64,000 nucleotides of DNA from Pomphorhynchus laevis (GCA_012934845.2 WNNJ02001868.1:1-64000), one strand, 5' to 3'. Shown: positions 1 through 10,770, numbered from the stretch's first letter. The notes: generated from the letters alone by a model not told the origin. Translations and numbers: made by a program.

Positions 1-96
1 TTTGCTTAAAAACACCTGCCAGTGTAAACAGTCTTTTCTCTAGCTAAATTCCAATTAAAGCAAGATGTTGTCAAAGCAAGTATTATCAGAGTTATC

Positions 97-717
97 ATGA
101 ATGGAAAAATAGACGACAACGGGATCTCCTTTGAATTGGACTTTCTGCGTGCCGGCGATGTGAACGTTAGTTACAGGACAATCTGTGAAAATATTTTGCA
201 ATCGTGCGCGACGGAGCGTCGAGGTTTAAAACCGGAAAATGTAATAAGAGATTTAAAGCTAAGAATAACGAAACAACATCTAATAACTCTACATAAAGCT
301 CTGAAAACAAACAAATCCGCAAAACTAGAATATAACAGACTTAAAAAATTGTTCCAATTATATCGATATAGTGTTTTCGTATTTGACAGAATTAAAAGTA
401 CGCCGAACCATGGTTGCCGGTTGAACAGTTCAGTTTTCGTAAAAATTGATCTACAACAGACGATATAAATACCCTAAGAAATAGGGTCCAGGAAGTTTGG
501 ATCTGTGGTAATAGCATGTTTTTAATTGTTGTCGACTTTAAGGCTGCTTTTGATTTGGTATGCCGAAACACTGATGAGGAAATTGATAGATCGCTTCTGT
601 CTCAATTGGCCTATTTTGCACGTAATTTCTAAAATTTTGCGTCCAAATAAAGTATCAATATATGACGGTTTGACCTATAGCTCTGAATTAATCCAGAACA
701 GTGGAGTTATAATATAA
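97..717 (+). mobile_element. LINE fragment, pre-RT and early RT region
   Basis: Two adjoining open stretches in different frames. The second (from 516) contains VVDFKAAFDLV, which matches reverse-transcriptase motif A of LINEs (a D followed by an aromatic, in the pattern DFxxAFDxV). The stretch just before it reads like the linker between endonuclease and RT in jockey/CR1-type LINEs. The YADD box is not present, because the element is cut by AT-rich repeats after about 720. The ORF at 2989-3408 may be the 3' part of the same element. It is degraded, with at least one frame change between the pieces. Clade assignment is not secure. Confidence 0.55.
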
Positions 718-739
718 CTTATATTAAGATTAAATAAAA

Positions 740-2720
740 AAAATTAAAATAAAAGTCTATTTTTATGAATTGACTAATAAATAATACGATGTATCGTAAT
801 AAGGATTATAAAAAATCAGTTGGAACTGATATGCTATCAGTTTTTTTGGACAAATCCAAATTTCAATTTGTAAATATCCAAATAATTATCAATTTAGACT
901 TTCCTTCTAATAATGATAGCAGCTAGCGAAATATAAAAATAAATTAGTATTATTGATCAAAAATTCAAAAAAATAATAAATCAGAAAAAGTTCATTTATG
1001 TTAAAGTTCAAAAAATTGGTATACCTTTAACTAAAATCTTTAGCACAATAATAATATTATGATTACATTCCAAATTGGCGATTATTTGGATTTGTCCAAA
1101 TAATGTTATCTTTTAATAATATTAAGCCTAGCTATTGAGTTATTATTAAACCATTAAATCAGCTAACTGAGTCTACGTATTTAATATAATTATAAAATAA
1201 ACAAAACATAATAATGCTAAATCAAAATTTAATAATTAAATAATAAAATAAATAATTGTTATAAGATTTTTTATAATTTAAATCAAGTTAAAATAAAAAA
1301 TTGTATTTGAAAATAAACGTCATTTTTATAAATTGACTAATACATAACAGACGTTGTATCAGTATAGGGATTAGAGGTCATAAGGAGGAAGTCCTATTTC
1401 ATCAGGCTTCGTAACCTTATCCTCGACTCAACATAGTGAGTTGTGAGTTTCAGAAATTTTAATGTAATGTAAAATTAATGCTTTAAATCGACATAGTTAA
1501 AAGAACTAATGTTGCAGGAACAAATCAAATCAGCTAACTGAAAGAAAAAATAAAAAAATAATGATAATGCTAAATCAAAATTTAATAATTGAATAATAAA
1601 ATTAATAATTGTTATAAGAGTTTTATAATTTAAAATAGGAGGAACTGATATGCTATCATGTTTCGGACCTAATCATTGACCCAACAGTGCCTAGGTCGAG
1701 GAACCCGGGAATTTTATATTCAATCTTATATTCCTGTGTATAAAAATAATTATATAAGATAATTTATAATTACCTTATAAAGATAATTATAAATTATCTT
1801 TATAATTTTTATTATAAAGATTATAAAATTTTGTAAAAAATAAGATCAGATAACTGATTATACGTATTTTATATTATTAATAAATTAAAAATAAAAAAAT
1901 AATTATAACTAAAAAATAATTATATACGATTTTATAAAATTTATTGTTATATCAAGTTAAAATTAAAAATTTAAATTTAAAATAAAAATCAATTTTTATG
2001 AATTGACTAATAAATAACAGACGATGTATCAGCATAGGGATTAGAGGTCATAAGGAGGAACTCCTATTTCATCAGGCTTCGCTCCTTATTCCTCTACACA
2101 ACATAGCAGCGGGGCCAAATGCGCGCTAATTACGTATTTATTTTGATAAAATTTGATTATTTAGTGCACATTATCCGAATACAGAGTATTTGAAATTTTG
2201 ATGACTATTTTTTTATTTGAACTTACATCAAGTATAAAAAAATAAATATAAATATAAATAAAATATAAAAATCTAAATAAAATAAATAATTATAAAAAAT
2301 TATTTTCAATTTAAAATTTAAAATTGAAATTTTAAATAAAAGTCATTATTTATGAATTGACTAATAAATAAAATACGATGTATAAGAATAAGATAAGAGC
2401 CATCAGTAGGAACTGCTATGCTATCATGTTTCGGCCTATATTCATTGACCCAACAGAGCATAAGTCCAGGAACCCGAAAATTTTATATTCAATCTTATAT
2501 TCCCATGTATGCGTCCACTTATATCAAGTTAAAATTTAAAATTGAAATTTAAAATAAAAGTCATTTTTAATTAATTGACTAATAAATAACAGACAATGTA
2601 TTCGAATGATGATTTGAAGTCATCAGGAAGATGACATTTGATTAGGTCATTAGAGGGCATCGGGGTTTCGTCCACTATTCCTCGAACCAAATTACAAATA
2701 TATTATTTGTATTACAAATG
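740..2720 (+). repeat. Cluster of about five copies of an AT-rich dispersed repeat
   Basis: Five related blocks share the core TTGACTAATAAATAACAGAC followed by a block reading GGATTAGAGGTCATAAGGAG. They lie near 770-880, 1325-1440, 1990-2130, 2350-2515 and 2560-2700. One end of the repeat reads TCAGCTAACTGAGTCTACGT (about 1156 and partial copies near 1530 and 1850). The other end carries GACCCAACATAGCAGCGGGG. Between the GC-richer ends is a variable, very AT-rich spacer. No protein is encoded. Minus-strand relatives fill 29.4-31.4 kb, so it is a dispersed family. The mechanism is unknown (SINE-like or MITE-like); no clear terminal inverted repeat or target duplication was seen. Confidence 0.75.
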
Positions 2721-2988
2721 TATTATTTGTAATAATACATTCTAGTCATTGCTGTATTGAATTCATCTATAAAATGCTAGGTGTTCAATCACAGATAAAC
2801 TATTGCCAATTTTTAATTTTAATAATTTGTCAAGATTTCAAAGCGCGTTCAGAACATTTAAGTTTATTCGTGTAAATTTTGGTCTATAAAACCATTTCCA
2901 GAATGTCTTAATGTGAATTATATATAATTATACCTTAACATTTAATCATTTATCTATAATACTGAATTCTTGTAGATCTGTCAATCAA

Positions 2989-3408
2989 ATGTTCAATCCA
3001 TTAATCATCGATTCCAAGAAACATTACCGTGGCAAAAAGGCTTTCCATCCGTCGTTTGTGCTTATAAACCTTTCCAGAAATACAAATTCATTAAAGTACC
3101 TTAAGATAATGCAACAGCCTATTGTAGAATATGGTCTATCAGCGATATGGAATTATCTCAAAGAAAGAAATTTCGCTCAGATAGACATGTGCCGATCGCG
3201 GTTCTTAAAGCGAATTTTAGGAGTATATTCAAAAGTTTCATCAACGATCGTCGGAATTCTTACCAATACCTTACCTCTGTCAGTGGAATTAATGATGACG
3301 AGAAATAATGCAAGCACAGAGAATGTTAAACACCATTTACAAAAGCTGTTAATTAAGTATAATGACACAGACAAAGAGATTCTAAATCGTGCAAGTATAC
3401 ATGGCTAA
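2989..3408 (+). mobile_element. LINE fragment, region downstream of RT
   Basis: A 139-residue ORF. The stretch IVEYGLSAIWNYL and then RSRFLKRILGVYSK resembles the segment after the RT domain of LINEs, where a conserved 'Y-G-x-x-x-W' is followed by a helix ending in FLRRILG. It may be the 3' part of the LINE whose RT starts at 97, with the dispersed repeats of 0.74-2.7 kb inserted between. It has no start of its own and is not a host gene. Confidence 0.45.
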
Positions 3409-3419
3409 CATGATAAATT

Positions 3420-5230
3420 CTGTAAATTCCAAGTAAATTGTCACCAGCACACTGCATTATGTATATGTCGGTACTGTCTACAAATTGTTCATCGCTTCTG
3501 CAGTCTTCAACTGTAGCTTTATTTCTATAATGCCACTCTCACAAGTTGACAAGTTGTAATAACTTTCTAATTTGCATTATTTAATTTGGCTCAGGTATCT
3601 TATTCTAGAGAACCAATATTTGGATTTGTATATTTGTAATTTTCTTTTTCCCAAACGCCGAGAGCCAGCAATGGGTAATAAATCTTCTCAGATTATTAAT
3701 ATTAATATTATTAATATACATTAAAATATAATATAATATCAGAAATTTACAACAAAATAATATAAGATTTGATATTATTAAATATTGAATTATAGAAATA
3801 TATTTATATTATCACACATATATTAAAATTATATTTAATATTTAATAAATAAAAACTTTCATATTGGGCTTACATATGCAATTTTATAAAAATTAACGTA
3901 ATATACATATTCTCATTAAATAAATTAATTATAAATTATAAATTCATTAAATTTATGAATTTATAATTCTTATTTATAATTCCTATTAAGTTATTATTTC
4001 TATTATGAAGTCGAAATTATTAAAAACTAAAATACAAATATATGATTCATTCTACTTAACATTCAACGAAATTGTAATATTCTCATGTAAAGGTTATTTA
4101 GGAAGAAAGCAAAATCGATTGCTAATTTAATAAGTCATTGATTCAAGTATATCCTGACGTTAAAGTTGAAAAATACGAAAAATCTAGTTTATCGCAACAG
4201 AGAAGGTAGGATGAACTACTTTATGATGTCTTGCTAGCAATTGGATTGTTTTAAATAGACTCGCTGATGAGCTATGATGACTTTATGGTCATTTTCAGTA
4301 AGAAAATTAATATAAGTTTACACAAGTTGATGATAAGATTTTGATTTTTACATATTTGCTATTTGGATGATGTAATGCAAAAGTAAGTATACGCTAGAAC
4401 CGTTATTTTAAGGAACTTACAAAGCCATTCTAAGTTAAATAACTTAAATGCTTGTGGTGTATTTCAGGCTTATTTGTAAAAAATGTTCTACGAATAATAA
4501 TAAATAATGTTGCTACGAAAGAAACTAACTCAAAGTCAATATTGTAAATATTTACTAAATAATAAATATTAATAAATAATATTTAATAAATATTAAATAT
4601 TATTTATTAAATATATATTTATTATATATTAATATTATAATATTATTAATATTATATTAAATATATATTTATTAAATTTATTAAATAATAAATTTAATAA
4701 ATAATAAATATTTATTTATTTTATTAAATAAATAAATATATAAATAAATATTGAAGATCATTGCATTTTGCGAGTATGCGATGTGAGATACAAGTTAGAT
4801 ATTATAAAATACAATATACGATAAAATACAATTTTAAACAGATAATTTATAATTGTATTTCAGTTATCATTTAATAAATGGAAATACTAATTCAATTTTC
4901 AATAGATATTTGTAAGCCGTCTTTAGAGATTTAATTTTTCTATATCGATATCAAAACAGGAGGTATTCTAATTCGAGTATTTAGATCCAAAATTTTGAAA
5001 AATTAAAAACTTTATTAAAAACATTTTAGCAGCGATAAAAGGAATAACCAATTCACACACAAACATCATTCATCATTATTGATATATCATTAATATATCA
5101 AAGTATTCATTTAAGCATTCGTTAATAATAAATTATAAAAAAAATGATTATTGGTAATTTTAATCTTTACCACCAATAGCAAAGTGCTAATTTAATTGAA
5201 GATTCATTCATAGCCTAAAGTCTAAAAACA
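3420..5230. other. AT-rich intergenic stretch, one weak exon-like segment
   Basis: Mostly low-complexity AT (3690-3990 and 4550-4760 are runs of TAAT/AATA). The only coding-like piece is near 4132-4202 on the plus strand. It reads SLIQVYPDVKVEKYEKSSL and is followed by a GT donor-like site at about 4203. The 'xPDVxxExY' pattern recalls the Rossmann-fold loop of ubiquitin-activating E1-like enzymes such as UBA5. The following segment (YDDFMVIF, about 4278-4301) would fit that only with an awkward splice, so no gene is called. TTTATT at 5011-5016 could be the minus-strand poly(A) signal of troponin I. Confidence 0.3.
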
Positions 5231-5239
5231 TTGATTAGT

Positions 5240-5860
5240 TCACGCTAACTCGTCTTCCTTATCGCCAACGTGTTTCAACTGATTTCTAAGATTAATTTTT
5301 TCTTCTTCTTTTTCATCCTCCAATGCATATTTGTTTATACCTGTAGATTTCAGATTCTTTCTAAAGTCAGCTTCTAACTGATCTTTTTTTGATATTTTGT
5401 GAAGCTTGCCCTCAACCTGAGACACTTTTTTCAAAACCGGTTTTGTAAATTTACCTCCAGCAATATCATTTATCTTTATGGTTAACTCGTTGATCTCAAG
5501 ATCCGATTTCATAATTTGATATTCAATGTCATATTTTTCACTTTCCAAACGTTCAATAATTTTATGCAGTTCAGCACAGATATTACCGATAGCTTTGTCA
5601 TCAAGTGCTGTTAATTCTTCTGCGGACTGCAAAGGCTTCACTTTCTCGGCCATAAAATTAGACTTTCGCTGAGCACTTATTGATGCTTCATTCTTTAGAT
5701 CCTCAGCCGCCTTCTTTCTAATTAAAATTCGAAGTTTACGTTTCTTTTCAGGTGTTAAACCAAATCGCTTCTTTTTCTCGGCTGCATCTCTAAGTTCCTT
5801 TCGCTTACGTTCTCTGTCCTGACGTTTGCGCACTCGAATTTCATCATGGTCTAAATTCAT
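5240..5860 (-). CDS. Troponin I, muscle thin-filament inhibitory subunit
   Basis: A 206-residue single-exon ORF. Troponin I binds troponin C and T and actin-tropomyosin and blocks myosin binding until calcium rises. The order of parts fits the family. A basic, charged N-terminus (residues 1-45) is followed by RILIRKKAAEDLKNE, equivalent to the troponin-C-binding helix of vertebrate TnI. Next come a long heptad-rich coiled coil (about 85-135, IT arm with troponin T) and the inhibitory segment GGKFTKPVLKKVS (about 136-148), matching vertebrate GKFKRPPLRRVR. The tail FRKNLKSTGINKYALEDEKE is very like flatworm troponins. Length is normal for an invertebrate TnI without N- or C-extensions. AG dinucleotides lie a few bases upstream of the ATG, so cis- or trans-splicing to a leader is possible (inference). 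Absence of introns is unusual. It could be a retrocopy, but the frame is intact and no poly(A) tail is evident. PUS3 lies upstream on the same strand. Confidence 0.9.
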   Translation of the reverse strand: MNLDHDEIRVRKRQDRERKRKELRDAAEKKKRFGLTPEKKRKLRILIRKKAAEDLKNEASISAQRKSNFMAEKVKPLQSAEELTALDDKAIGNICAELHKIIERLESEKYDIEYQIMKSDLEINELTIKINDIAGGKFTKPVLKKVSQVEGKLHKISKKDQLEADFRKNLKSTGINKYALEDEKEEEKINLRNQLKHVGDKEDELA

Positions 5861-6270
5861 TTTGTTCTGCTAGGCCAAAGGTTTTCCGTCTACTTAATTC
5901 TTTTTAGGTGGATGTGGAGGAGAACACTTCAATTTTGTTGCTGGCAATGTTTTTGTTTTATCCTCGCCTTACAAGCCCCTTATTTAATAACAAAATAGAG
6001 TGAGTTTACTGAAAGATCTGTCGTGTCGAAAAATACACCGATCAAATAATATCTGGTTGCATAGATAAAATTCTATAAAATAGCAGGCTACAATCTCCCC
6101 AGCATTCAAATGCTGTCAAATCGTAAAGAAAATCTAGAAGAAGCAATATTTTTTGTTTTTCTACATAAAAATATATATATCGTATTCTCTATTCTGTAGG
6201 AAAAAAATCATAAACGTCACCGCTGAGCATAGGATTACATTAAAAAACGCAAAACAAATGTTTACTCTAC
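5861..6270. other. Spacer between troponin I and PUS3 exon 2
   Basis: About 400 bp of non-repetitive sequence holding the troponin I 5' flank and the start of the next PUS3 intron. I looked here on the minus strand for the next PUS3 exon (expected to start with two bases completing Gly, then VSAFGQ-like) and did not see it. Confidence 0.4.
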
Positions 6271-6397
6271 CTTTATCAGTTCTACCACATCTATGATAAT
6301 TGCTTGCCTCACGAGTATCAATAAGCCTAGCTCGTTTCAACGCTTCGAATAGTATATTTTCTATCGTGTTCGACGTGTCTTCTTGTAAAACGTATCC
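6271..6397 (-). CDS. PUS3: PUS3 exon 2: tRNA pseudouridine synthase catalytic motif
   Basis: 127 nt encoding 42 residues plus one base. PUS3 (yeast Deg1) converts uridine to pseudouridine at positions 38/39 of the tRNA anticodon stem. The exon reads GYVLQEDTSNTIE, then ILFEALKRARLID and ASNYHRCGRTDKG. The human protein has GFASQENTNNTIE, LFEALTKTRLVE and SNYHRCGRTDKG at the same spacing. The Asp of CGRTDKG is the catalytic residue of all TruA-type pseudouridine synthases. An AG acceptor precedes 6397 and a GT donor (GTAGAG) follows 6271. Exon 1 ends in phase 0, so the join is exact. The remaining roughly 300 residues are not seen between 6271 and the window start; they are either beyond position 1 or lost. 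Confidence 0.92.
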
Positions 6398-6399
6398 CT

Positions 6400-7450
6400 T
6401 TTAAATACAGCTTCAAAAGCATATCGAAAACAAAAGCATGCGAGCACACATGCCGTGGTAATTAAGCGAAAATATATTTCCTTTCATGCGTATTTTTTAT
6501 ACGTTAAAGAAACAGCAAATTTCTTTAATTTAATATTTTCCCTTGAATACGTCGTTACATGCCATTGTGCTTAAAAATACGTGTGATACAACAATCAGCA
6601 ATCAAAAATAATTTATCTGCTATATAATTTGTGATTTAAAATTTAATAAATGAAAAATACAGAACTTTTAAATATAAAAATTTTATTTACAAAAACGTTC
6701 TTGATGATATAATCAGCTCCAAGTACTCAGCGAGTACTCATGAATTAGTGAATGATGATTATTGATACCAAAACGAACACAATATGTAGAATTTAGTGAA
6801 TTTTCAAACACACCTGCGTTAATTGTTAAAATACAAATGTTCAAATTGTTAAGGAATTGTTTTACATTATTAAACATGGAATTGCATAACATTTTTTAAC
6901 AGGAAAGCCAAACATAATATGTGGTTTTGTATTTTAAAATATCTTATTTAGATTTTTGGATTTTTTGAAAGTACATATAACCAGATCAACTTGTTGGTAC
7001 ATTGGTGCACATCGAAAAGATGTCAAAACTAATCATCGTTTTATTCTTCACACTATAGTCACGGATAATTTGATAGCAATTTGAAAAATTCTTGAAATCA
7101 CAATATTGACTATACTGTTGTTTTAGCAAAAGAAACCAATTGTTTAAAATTATTGAGACTTATTACAGTCATAAAAACTATAATTCTATGCCAAATAACA
7201 AGTCTGGCATTACGCTGAATATTTTGTAATGATGCTGTAAATGATTCCTTTGTTAAGTAATCTTTTCTAATTTTGTATTTTATACTTTTATTTCAGGTTC
7301 TTATCATTTTAATTATTATTTTTACGATATTATTTTAAAATTATCTATTTTAAATTGTAATAATATTATTTATAGTAATTTATTAATATTGTTATTATTT
7401 TTGTTTTATTTCTAAACTATTTTATATCACTCTTTTTCTTATCGTCATTG
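6400..7450. other. PUS3 intron, unique AT-rich part
   Basis: AT-rich sequence between PUS3 exon 2 and the minisatellite. I see no coding exon, RNA gene or element here. If the LIM exon at 9322 belongs to a gene that reads in from the left, an earlier exon would be expected in this interval; none with LIM cysteine spacing was found. Confidence 0.4.
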
Positions 7451-7454
7451 TGTT

Positions 7455-9321
7455 TGTATTGATTTTGTAACCTCGAAAGTTGTAATGTTTTTTGTAACTT
7501 CAAAAGTTGTAATGTTTTTTGTAACCTCGAAAGTTGTAATGTTTATGTAACTTCAAAAGTTGTAATGTTTTTTGTAACTTCAAAAGTTGTAATGTTTTTT
7601 GTAACTTCAAAAGTTTTAATGTTTTTTCTAACTTCAAAAGTTGTAATGTTTTTTGTAACTTCAAAAGTTGCATTATTTTTTCTAACTTCAAAAGTTGCAT
7701 TGTTTGTTGTAACTTCAAAAGTTGTAATGTTATTTTTTCTAACATCAAAAGTTGCATTGATGTTGTAACTTCAAAAGTTGAATTGTTTGTTGTAACTTCA
7801 AAAGTTGCATTTTTTTGTAACTTCAAAAGTTGTAATGTTTTTTGTAACCTCGAAAGTTGTAATGTTTTTTATAACCTCGAAAGTTGTAATGTTTTTGTAA
7901 CTTCAAAAGTTGTAATGTTTTTTGTAACTTCAAAAGTTGTAATGTTTTTTGTAACTTCAAAAGTTTTAATGTTTTTTCTAACTTCAAAAGTTGTAATGTT
8001 TTTTGTAACTTCAAAAGTTGCATTATTTTTTCTAACTTCAAAAGTTGCATTGTTTGTTGTAACTTCAAAAGTTGAATTGTTTGTTGTAACTTCAAAAGTT
8101 GCAATTTTTTTTGTAACTTCAAAAGTTGTAATGTTTTTTGTAACCTCGAAAGTTGTAATGTTTTTTGTAACCTCGAAAGTTGTAATGTTTTTGTAACTTC
8201 AAAAGTTGTAATGTTATTTGTAACTTCAAAAGTTGTAATGTTTTTTGTAACTTCAAAAGTTTTAATGTTTTTTCTAACTTCAAAATGTGTAATGTTTTTT
8301 GTAACTTCAAAAGTTGCATTATTGTTTCAAACTTCAAAAGTTGCATTGTTTGTTGTAACTTCAAAAGTTGAATTGTTTGTTGTAACTTCAAAAGTTGTAA
8401 TGTTTTTTGTAACTTCAAAAGTTGTAATGTTTTTTGTAACTTCAAAAGTTTTAATGTTTTTTCTAACTTCAAAAGTTGTAATGTTTTTTGTAACTTCAAA
8501 AGTTGCATTATTTTTTCTAACTTCAAAAGTTGCATTGTTTGTTGTAACTTCAAAAGTTGAATTGTTTGTTGTAACTTCAAAAGTTGCATTGTTTGTTGTA
8601 ACTTCAAAAGTTGTAATGTTATTTTTTCTAACATCAAAAGTTGCATTGATGTTGTAACTTCAAAAGTTAAATTGTTTGTTGTAACTTCAAAAGTTGTAAT
8701 GTTTTTTGTAACCTCGAAAGTTGTAATATTTTTGTAACTTCAAAAGTTGTAATGTTTTTATGTAACCTCGAAAGTTGTAATGTTTTTTGTAACTTCAAAA
8801 GTTGTAATGTTTTTTCTAACTTCAAAAGTTGTAATGTTTTTTGTAACTTCAAAAGTTGCATTATTTTTTCTAACTTCAAAAGTTGCATTGTTTGTTGTAA
8901 CTTCAAAAGTTGCATTGTTTGTTGTAACTTCAAAAGTTGTAATGTTATTTTTTCTAACATCAAAAGTTGCATTGATGTTGTAACTTCAAAATTTGAATTG
9001 TTTGTTGTAACTTCAAAAGTTGCATTTTTTTTGTAAATTCAAAAGTTGTAATGTTATTTATTCTAACTTCAAAAGTTGTAATGTTTTTTGTAACTTCAAA
9101 AGTTGCAGTGTTTGTTGTAACTTCAAAAGTTGAATTGTTGTTTGTAACTTCAAAAGTTGTAATGTTTTTTGTAACTTCAAAAGTTGAATTGTTTGTTGTA
9201 ACTTCAAAAGTTGCATTATTTTTTGTAACTTCAAAAGTTGTAATGTTATTTATTCTAACTTCAAAAGTTGTAATGTTTTTTTTAACTTCAAAAGTTGTAA
9301 TGTTTTTTGTAACTTCAAAAG
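7455..9321. repeat. Minisatellite, ~27-bp unit, left block
   Basis: About 65 tandem units of 25-31 bp. The invariant core is GTAACTTCAAAAGTTG, joined by a T-rich spacer and variable bases (TAATG, CATTG, AATTG). Within the core, AACTT and AAGTT are inverted 5-bp arms around a 3-base centre. Unit variants (CCTCGAAAG, CATCAAAAG, TTTTAATG) recur in the same order several times. The order near 7570-7810 returns near 7920-8110, 8215-8400 and 8400-8680. This implies amplification of multi-unit blocks of roughly 300 bp. Open frames across it, with monotonous LKLQKTLQLL or FVTSKVVMF repeats, are a by-product of the period. It lies in the PUS3 intron and ends exactly at the LIM exon. Confidence 0.95.
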
Positions 9322-9438
9322 TATAAAGATCAGGATGGAGAAATATACTGCAAATGTTGCTTCGCCGATAAACTTCTTCCACACGACAGAAACCGCAAAC
9401 AGGCCGAGGAGGAAATGAAGGTCAGCAAGCAGCTGTAA
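9322..9438 (+). CDS. Terminal exon of a LIM-domain protein
   Basis: 39 codons including the TAA at 9436-9438. The reading is YKDQDGEIYCKCCF, then ADKLLPHDRNRKQAEEE and a short tail ending SKQL. The segment DGEIYCKxC closes the second zinc finger of LIM domains; muscle LIM/CRP proteins have DGEIYCKGCYGK there. The charged tail then ends the protein. The preceding bases TTTTTTGTAACTTCAAAAG end in AG and belong to the last minisatellite unit, so the acceptor is supplied by the repeat. No upstream LIM exon was recognised in the window. It may therefore be a distant terminal exon, a leftover of a lost gene, or an alternative 3' exon. It lies antisense inside the PUS3 intron. Confidence 0.6.
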   Translation, partial: YKDQDGEIYCKCCFADKLLPHDRNRKQAEEEMKVSKQL

Positions 9439-9481
9439 TTCAGTAGTTTTTGTATTTGATTTTTTTTCATTACATATTGTT

Positions 9482-9690
9482 TAAACTTCAAAAGTTGTAA
9501 TTTTTTTGTAACTTCAAAAGTTGTAATGTTTTTTGTAACTTCAAAAGTTGTAATGTTTTTTGTAACTTCAAAAGTTGCATTGTTTGTTGTAACTTCAAAA
9601 GTTGAATTGTTGTTTGTAACTTCAAAAGTTGTAATGTTTTTTCTAACTTCAAAAGTTGTAATGTTTTTTGTAACTTCAACAGTTGGGAAT
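9482..9690. repeat. Minisatellite, right block after the LIM exon
   Basis: Seven or eight further units with the same core GTAACTTCAAAAGTTG. The array resumes about 45 bp after the LIM stop codon. The short gap 9439-9481 is T-rich and unique. It is the same family and orientation as the left block, so the exon is embedded in the array. Confidence 0.92.
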
Positions 9691-9933
9691 GCTGTGTTAT
9701 CTAAACTCAATAATAGTAATTTACTTTATTAAATTAGCATTACTTAAAACTATTATTAATTTATATCGTAAAAATTACAAATTTAAAAAGAAAACCATAT
9801 GAAATATTCTGGTTTTTAACACTAATAATCTTTATTCAATAAGTCAAGAAATGTAATCAAATAGTTAATATTTTACAAAACTAATATTGATTTTAAATAG
9901 TTGATAATTATCTATTATTAATAAATAATTGAT

Positions 9934-10135
9934 GGAGCTGGATCAAAGAAAAGAGGCAATTTTTATTGATATTTCGCTAACCTCCGTTAACATCTTCAGA
10001 AAATTACATATAATTTTTGAAAATTGTATCTAATTTTTGGTATTTTCTGAATATGCTGAGGTTAGCGAAATATTAAAAATAACAGAGGTTAGCGAAATAT
10101 TAATAAAAAATTTTTCTCTTCTTTGATCTAGCTTC
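9934..10135. mobile_element. MITE with subterminal repeats, complete copy
   Basis: A 202-bp element with inverted ends. The left end is GGAGCTGGATCAAAGAAAAG. The right end reads the same on the minus strand with three differences (GAAGCTAGATCAAAGAAGAG). Inside each arm is a second repeated word, TATTTCGCTAACCTC, present once at left and twice, inverted, at right. No ORF is present. About 17 bp outside the left end (ATTAATAAATAATT) are shared with the copy at 22.16 kb, so the true end may lie slightly further out. No convincing target duplication was seen. The superfamily is not recognised. Confidence 0.65.
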
Positions 10136-10139
10136 AATA

Positions 10140-10500
10140 GTTCTTTACTAATATTGATAACTCAAAACGTCTGTATCTAAGTATGAACATTAGATAAACA
10201 TCAATTAAAGCTATGATTTATTTATTTCGTTGTAGATGCTTCATCGAAAATAGTAAAAGAGGTGACAAAAATTTAAAACCGTTGAATGGGCTAAAGGGTA
10301 AAATATTAAATAATAATTTTGATTAAAAAAATTTTCTTCAAAATAATTGAATTTTGAAATTGTTGGTTAATGATTATTGCGGTAATATCCTCGAAAAACA
10401 TGATAATATAAAGCGGAATATAATGGTAGTATTAACACATTTTGAAATAAAAATAATTTCAAGTGCCTTATTTTTAATATTGAAGTATTTGCACATTAAA
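10140..10500. other. PUS3 intron 1, 5' part
   Basis: AT-rich intronic sequence between the MITE and the splice donor of PUS3 exon 1. No feature recognised. Confidence 0.4.
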
Positions 10501-10548
10501 GTATCAAGTTATAAACTTAAACATCAAGAGTTTAGCGCTATTACTTAC

Positions 10549-10770
10549 ATCATGCATCCATCCGAGATATGCGATGCGTAAAAATACATGACGCTGATTG
10601 TAAGTGGACATATCAAAATATCTCAGCTTTTTAGGAATAATCACGTTGTCTTTCTTCATTATAATTGATCGTAGCTGATACACGTGCGCACGTAACCTTT
10701 TACATTCTTCGATTAATTCCTCTCGACTGCAATCTTCCAACGACAAAGACTTCTGCTTTTCCCTTTTCAT
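10549..10770 (-). CDS. PUS3: PUS3 exon 1 with start codon
   Basis: 74 codons from the ATG at 10770 to the donor at 10548 (GTAAGT, near-perfect consensus). The N-terminus has a charged helix, SREELIEECKRLRAHVYQL, like the leucine-zipper-type N-terminal helix of human PUS3. The conserved block RHVFLRIAYLGWMHD follows; human PUS3 reads RHVALRIAYMGWGYQ there. The exon ends in phase 0 after Asp, and exon 2 starts with Gly-Tyr. The joined segment aligns with the human protein without gaps through CGRTDKG. The start is supported by being the first ATG upstream of the helix. Intron 1 is 4.15 kb and carries the minisatellite, the LIM exon and a MITE. Confidence 0.92.

Noticed and set aside
7500-9710. 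Long ORFs on both strands with repeats such as LKLQKTLQLL and FVTSKVVMF
   Set aside because: They arise from the minisatellite period; both strands and several frames are open at once and the peptides are monotonous.
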